Part shown: positions 62,615 through 64,000 of the stretch, in pieces
Numbering within the stretch: the first letter of the stretch is position 1
Layout of the letters: every line of letters begins with the position of its first letter
NCBI RefSeq assembly: GCF_017939705.1
Contig: NZ_JAGKSQ010000012.1
Span: 34,462 to 98,461 of the forward strand
Length of the DNA stretch: 64,000 bases
Source of the DNA: Halalkalibacter suaedae
GTDB lineage: Bacteria; Bacillota; Bacilli; Bacillales; Bacillaceae_D
Direction: 5' to 3'
Translations under genes and position numbers: made by a program
The notes under the pieces: generated by a model
What the model saw: the letters and a program-made list of their open reading frames with translations, nothing else
Database searches by the model: none
What the model was told of the DNA's origin: nothing

Positions 62615-62687
62615 TGAGCCATGAAGGATTCGAACCTTCGACCCTCTGATTAAAAGTCAGATGCTCTACCAACTGAGCTAATGGCTC
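62615..62687 (-). tRNA. tRNA-Lys(TTT), CCA not encoded
   Basis: 73 bases, starts GAGCCAT, anticodon loop CTTTTAA. After the discriminator A the genome reads TCA instead of CCA, so the 3' end must be made by tRNase Z and CCA-adding enzyme. Confidence 0.94.
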
Positions 62688-62791
62688 TTGAGACTATTCA
62701 TACTCTGAGCCTTAACATGACTTTTAAGCTAGATTACTAGTCAATGCTGTATTCACTCAAACTTATAAATAAACAACAATTAATAATAGAA

Positions 62792-62866
62792 TGGCTGGGC
62801 TAGCTGGATTCGAACCAACGCATGACGGAATCAAAATCCGTTGCCTTACCGCTTGGCGATAGCCCA
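62792..62866 (-). tRNA. tRNA-Gln(TTG)
   Basis: 75 bases, starts TGGGCTA, anticodon loop TTTTGAT, encoded CCA. Confidence 0.95.
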
Positions 62867-62872
62867 TTGTAG

Positions 62873-62957
62873 TGGTGGAGGGGGACGGATTCGAACCGCC
62901 GAACCCGGAAGGAGCGGATTTACAGTCCGCCGCGTTTAGCCACTTCGCTACCCCTCC
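62873..62957 (-). tRNA. tRNA-Tyr(GTA)
   Basis: 85 bases with the long variable arm of tRNA-Tyr, anticodon loop CTGTAAA, encoded CCA. Confidence 0.96.
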
Positions 62958-62973
62958 ATTAAAATCAAATGAA

Positions 62974-63049
62974 TGGTGGAGGATGACGGGATCGAACCGC
63001 CGACCCCCTGCTTGTAAGGCAGGTGCTCTCCCAGCTGAGCTAATCCTCC
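62974..63049 (-). tRNA. tRNA-Val(TAC)
   Basis: 76 bases, starts GGAGGAT, anticodon loop CTTACAA, encoded CCA. Confidence 0.95.
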
Positions 63050-63084
63050 ATGTCTATAATATTATTTCAACATATAAAAAATAA

Positions 63085-63159
63085 TGGTGACCCGTACGGG
63101 AATCGAACCCGTGATACCGCCGTGAAAGGGCGGTGTCTTAACCGCTTGACCAACGGGCC
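63085..63159 (-). tRNA. tRNA-Glu(TTC)
   Basis: 75 bases, starts GGCCCGT, anticodon loop CTTTCAC, encoded CCA. First gene of the tRNA operon. Confidence 0.96.
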
Positions 63160-63186
63160 TTGCATATTTTTTCACTGACAAAGAGT

Positions 63187-63215
63187 ATTATACCTAAATA
63201 TAATTCAAATGACAA
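63187..63215 (-). promoter_or_regulatory. Promoter of the Glu-Val-Tyr-Gln-Lys-Gly-Ala tRNA operon
   Basis: On the minus strand TTGTCA (63210-63215), 17-base spacer, perfect TATAAT (63187-63192). The start site near 63180 is about 20 bases before tRNA-Glu. Confidence 0.9.
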
Positions 63216-63241
63216 CCCCTATTTTCAACTTAATTATACAC

Positions 63242-63270
63242 TTGAAATACAGAACGTACATTCGTATAAT
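63242..63270 (+). promoter_or_regulatory. Promoter of the small gene at 63301
   Basis: TTGAAA (63242-63247), 17-base spacer, perfect TATAAT (63265-63270). Confidence 0.87.
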
Positions 63271-63300
63271 TAACCTATTAAGCCTAAGGAGTGATTTTTT

Positions 63301-63489
63301 ATGCGTGAATTACAAAATATGATGAAGCTACATACTGACTTAGTAGAAATGATGAAATATGTAAGAGATCAAGCAAAAGAAGAAACAAAACTAGAAGTAG
63401 CAGAATGCATGCTTGATTACGGCATTGACTCTAAATTAGTCAAAAGTATCACAGGTATTAAACGAATCCAACCAAAAGGCAAGGAATAG
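63301..63489 (+). CDS. Small helical protein, 62 residues, unknown function
   Basis: I do not recognise a named family. It is charged and helical. Its C-terminal half (TKLEVAECMLDYGIDSKLVK then SITGIKRIQ) resembles the short tail repeat seen at the end of Rpn/PD-(D/E)XK transposase-like proteins (pattern A..ML..G.....I...TG), but the nuclease part is absent. It is a real gene: AAGGAGTG 10 bases before the ATG, a strong promoter, and its own terminator. It is transcribed divergently from the tRNA operon and sits between two tRNA groups. Confidence 0.75.
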   Translation: MRELQNMMKLHTDLVEMMKYVRDQAKEETKLEVAECMLDYGIDSKLVKSITGIKRIQPKGKE

Positions 63490-63532
63490 GATTTGTAGAT
63501 ATTTTTAAGTAAGGCAATATAACCTGAGTTTC

Positions 63533-63569
63533 ATGATGATCCCACTGGTTGCCATGAAACCCGTTTTTT
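63533..63569 (+). terminator. Terminator of the small gene
   Basis: GAGTTTCATG pairs with CATGAAACCC, followed by GTTTTTTC. Confidence 0.85.
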
Positions 63570-63654
63570 CTTAGCATACACTTCGCTTTAATTTTATATT
63601 ATATTTGGCATTGATATTACCTAGCCATAAATCCTTTAAAGAAACACCCCAAAA

Positions 63655-63692
63655 AACTAAAAAGCACCTCCCAGCCATAGCTGAAAGATGCA
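63655..63692 (-). terminator. Terminator of the rrn-tRNA operon
   Basis: On the minus strand GCATCTTTCAGC pairs (with G-U pairs) with GCTGGGAGGTGC, followed by TTTTTAGTTTTTT. Confidence 0.85.
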
Positions 63693-63709
63693 TAATGTAT
63701 GTATTCTCC

Positions 63710-63785
63710 TGGAGCTTCCAAGCGGATTTGAACCGCTGACCCCTACCTTACCATGGTAGTGCTCTACCTACTGAGCTATGGAAGC
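63710..63785 (-). tRNA. tRNA-Thr(GGT)
   Basis: 76 bases, starts GCTTCCA, anticodon loop ATGGTAA, encoded CCA. Confidence 0.95.
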
Positions 63786-63788
63786 ACA

Positions 63789-63863
63789 TGGCTCCACAGG
63801 TAGGACTCGAACCTACGACCGATCGGTTAACAGCCGATAGCTCTACCACTGAGCTACTGTGGA
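63789..63863 (-). tRNA. tRNA-Asn(GTT)
   Basis: 75 bases, starts TCCACAG, anticodon loop CTGTTAA, encoded CCA. Directly follows 5S rRNA. Confidence 0.96.
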
Positions 63864-63871
63864 ATGTTTTT

Positions 63872-63988
63872 GTCCGGCAACGTCCTACTCTCACAGGGGG
63901 AAGCCCCCAACTACCATCGGCGCTGAAGAGCTTAACGACCGTGTTCGGCATGGGAACGGGTGTGACCTCTTCGCTATCGCCACCAGAC
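63872..63988 (-). rRNA. rrf: 5S ribosomal RNA
   Basis: About 117 bases. The minus strand contains GGTGGCGATAGCGAAGAGG, ACACCCGTTCCCATGCCGAA and GTGAGAGTAGGACGTTGCC, nearly identical to Bacillus 5S rRNA. It is the 3' part of an rrn operon; 23S and 16S genes should lie beyond the right edge. Confidence 0.96.
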
Positions 63989-64000
63989 TATATTGAACCT

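Noticed and set aside
62343..63084. Open frames across the tRNA genes
   Set aside because: They are translations of tRNA sequence with no ribosome sites; the cloverleaf structures explain the region.
63748..63951. Open frame across tRNA-Thr, tRNA-Asn and 5S rRNA
   Set aside because: It is fully accounted for by the RNA genes.

Overview
The window comes from a low-GC, spore-former-type Bacillota, most likely a Bacillaceae member outside the B. subtilis group. Evidence for this: TnrA/GlnR operators on a nas-type nitrate assimilation cluster, a glmS ribozyme, a sigW-rsiW-cdaA-cdaR-glmM-glmS order, SigW- and SigD-type promoters, a perfect cre site, a Fur box, and a B. subtilis-like 5S/tRNA cluster. 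Starts are mostly ATG with strong GGAGG sites; a few are GTG or TTG.

Layout. 1-1344: end of a 5-oxoprolinase (pxpB/kipI-pxpC/kipA) operon, cut by the window edge. 1626-15148: nitrate/nitrite assimilation on the minus strand (hemD-like, nirD, nirB, a CobA-HemD fusion, nasC, nasB, MFS nitrate transporter), with uppP inserted on the plus strand and a YVTN/YncE-like beta-propeller gene divergent from the transporter. Three exact and one near-exact TnrA/GlnR boxes lie upstream of these units. 15452-19388: mntABCD manganese/zinc ABC importer with two MntR-like palindromes; its first permease carries a fused regulator-like C-terminal domain. 20155-22021: an autoregulated GntR(YtrA-type)/ABC-2 exporter operon. 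22329-22898: nitroreductase. 23317-27296: Fur-controlled ferric-siderophore ABC importer. 27356-31764: alpha/beta hydrolase, ZosA-type P-type metal ATPase, a small membrane protein and a DUF4256 protein.

31951-52072 is a rhamnogalacturonan-I/pectin oligosaccharide utilisation locus, nearly all on the minus strand: GH43, RhgT-like acetylesterase, GH105 hydrolase, PL11 lyase, GH42 beta-galactosidase, PL22 oligogalacturonate lyase, a YetA-family protein, an LplABC-like ABC importer without its own ATPase, the membrane-anchored AraC regulator YesS with a perfect CcpA cre site, YesU and YesL. The catabolic enzymes have no export signals, so oligosaccharides would be imported and finished inside the cell. 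A plus-strand HD-GYP c-di-GMP phosphodiesterase gene with a textbook SigD promoter lies inside this locus.

52670-54927: MATE exporter and a membrane-tethered XRE regulator. 55332-62290: glmS with its self-cleaving ribozyme, glmM, cdaR, cdaA, rsiW and sigW, so cell-wall precursor synthesis, c-di-AMP and envelope stress. 62446-63988: two tRNA groups (Glu-Val-Tyr-Gln-Lys-Gly-Ala from its own promoter; Asn-Thr behind 5S rRNA at the end of an rrn operon), with a small divergently transcribed gene between them.

The most interesting non-coding signals are: two copies of a palindromic intergenic element whose core is conserved but whose terminal stems differ in sequence while staying perfectly complementary; a four-copy degenerate repeat in the 766-base gap after mntD; and a duplicated 12-mer flanking the glmS ribozyme cleavage site. 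I found no CRISPR array, phage, transposase or clearly new defence system.
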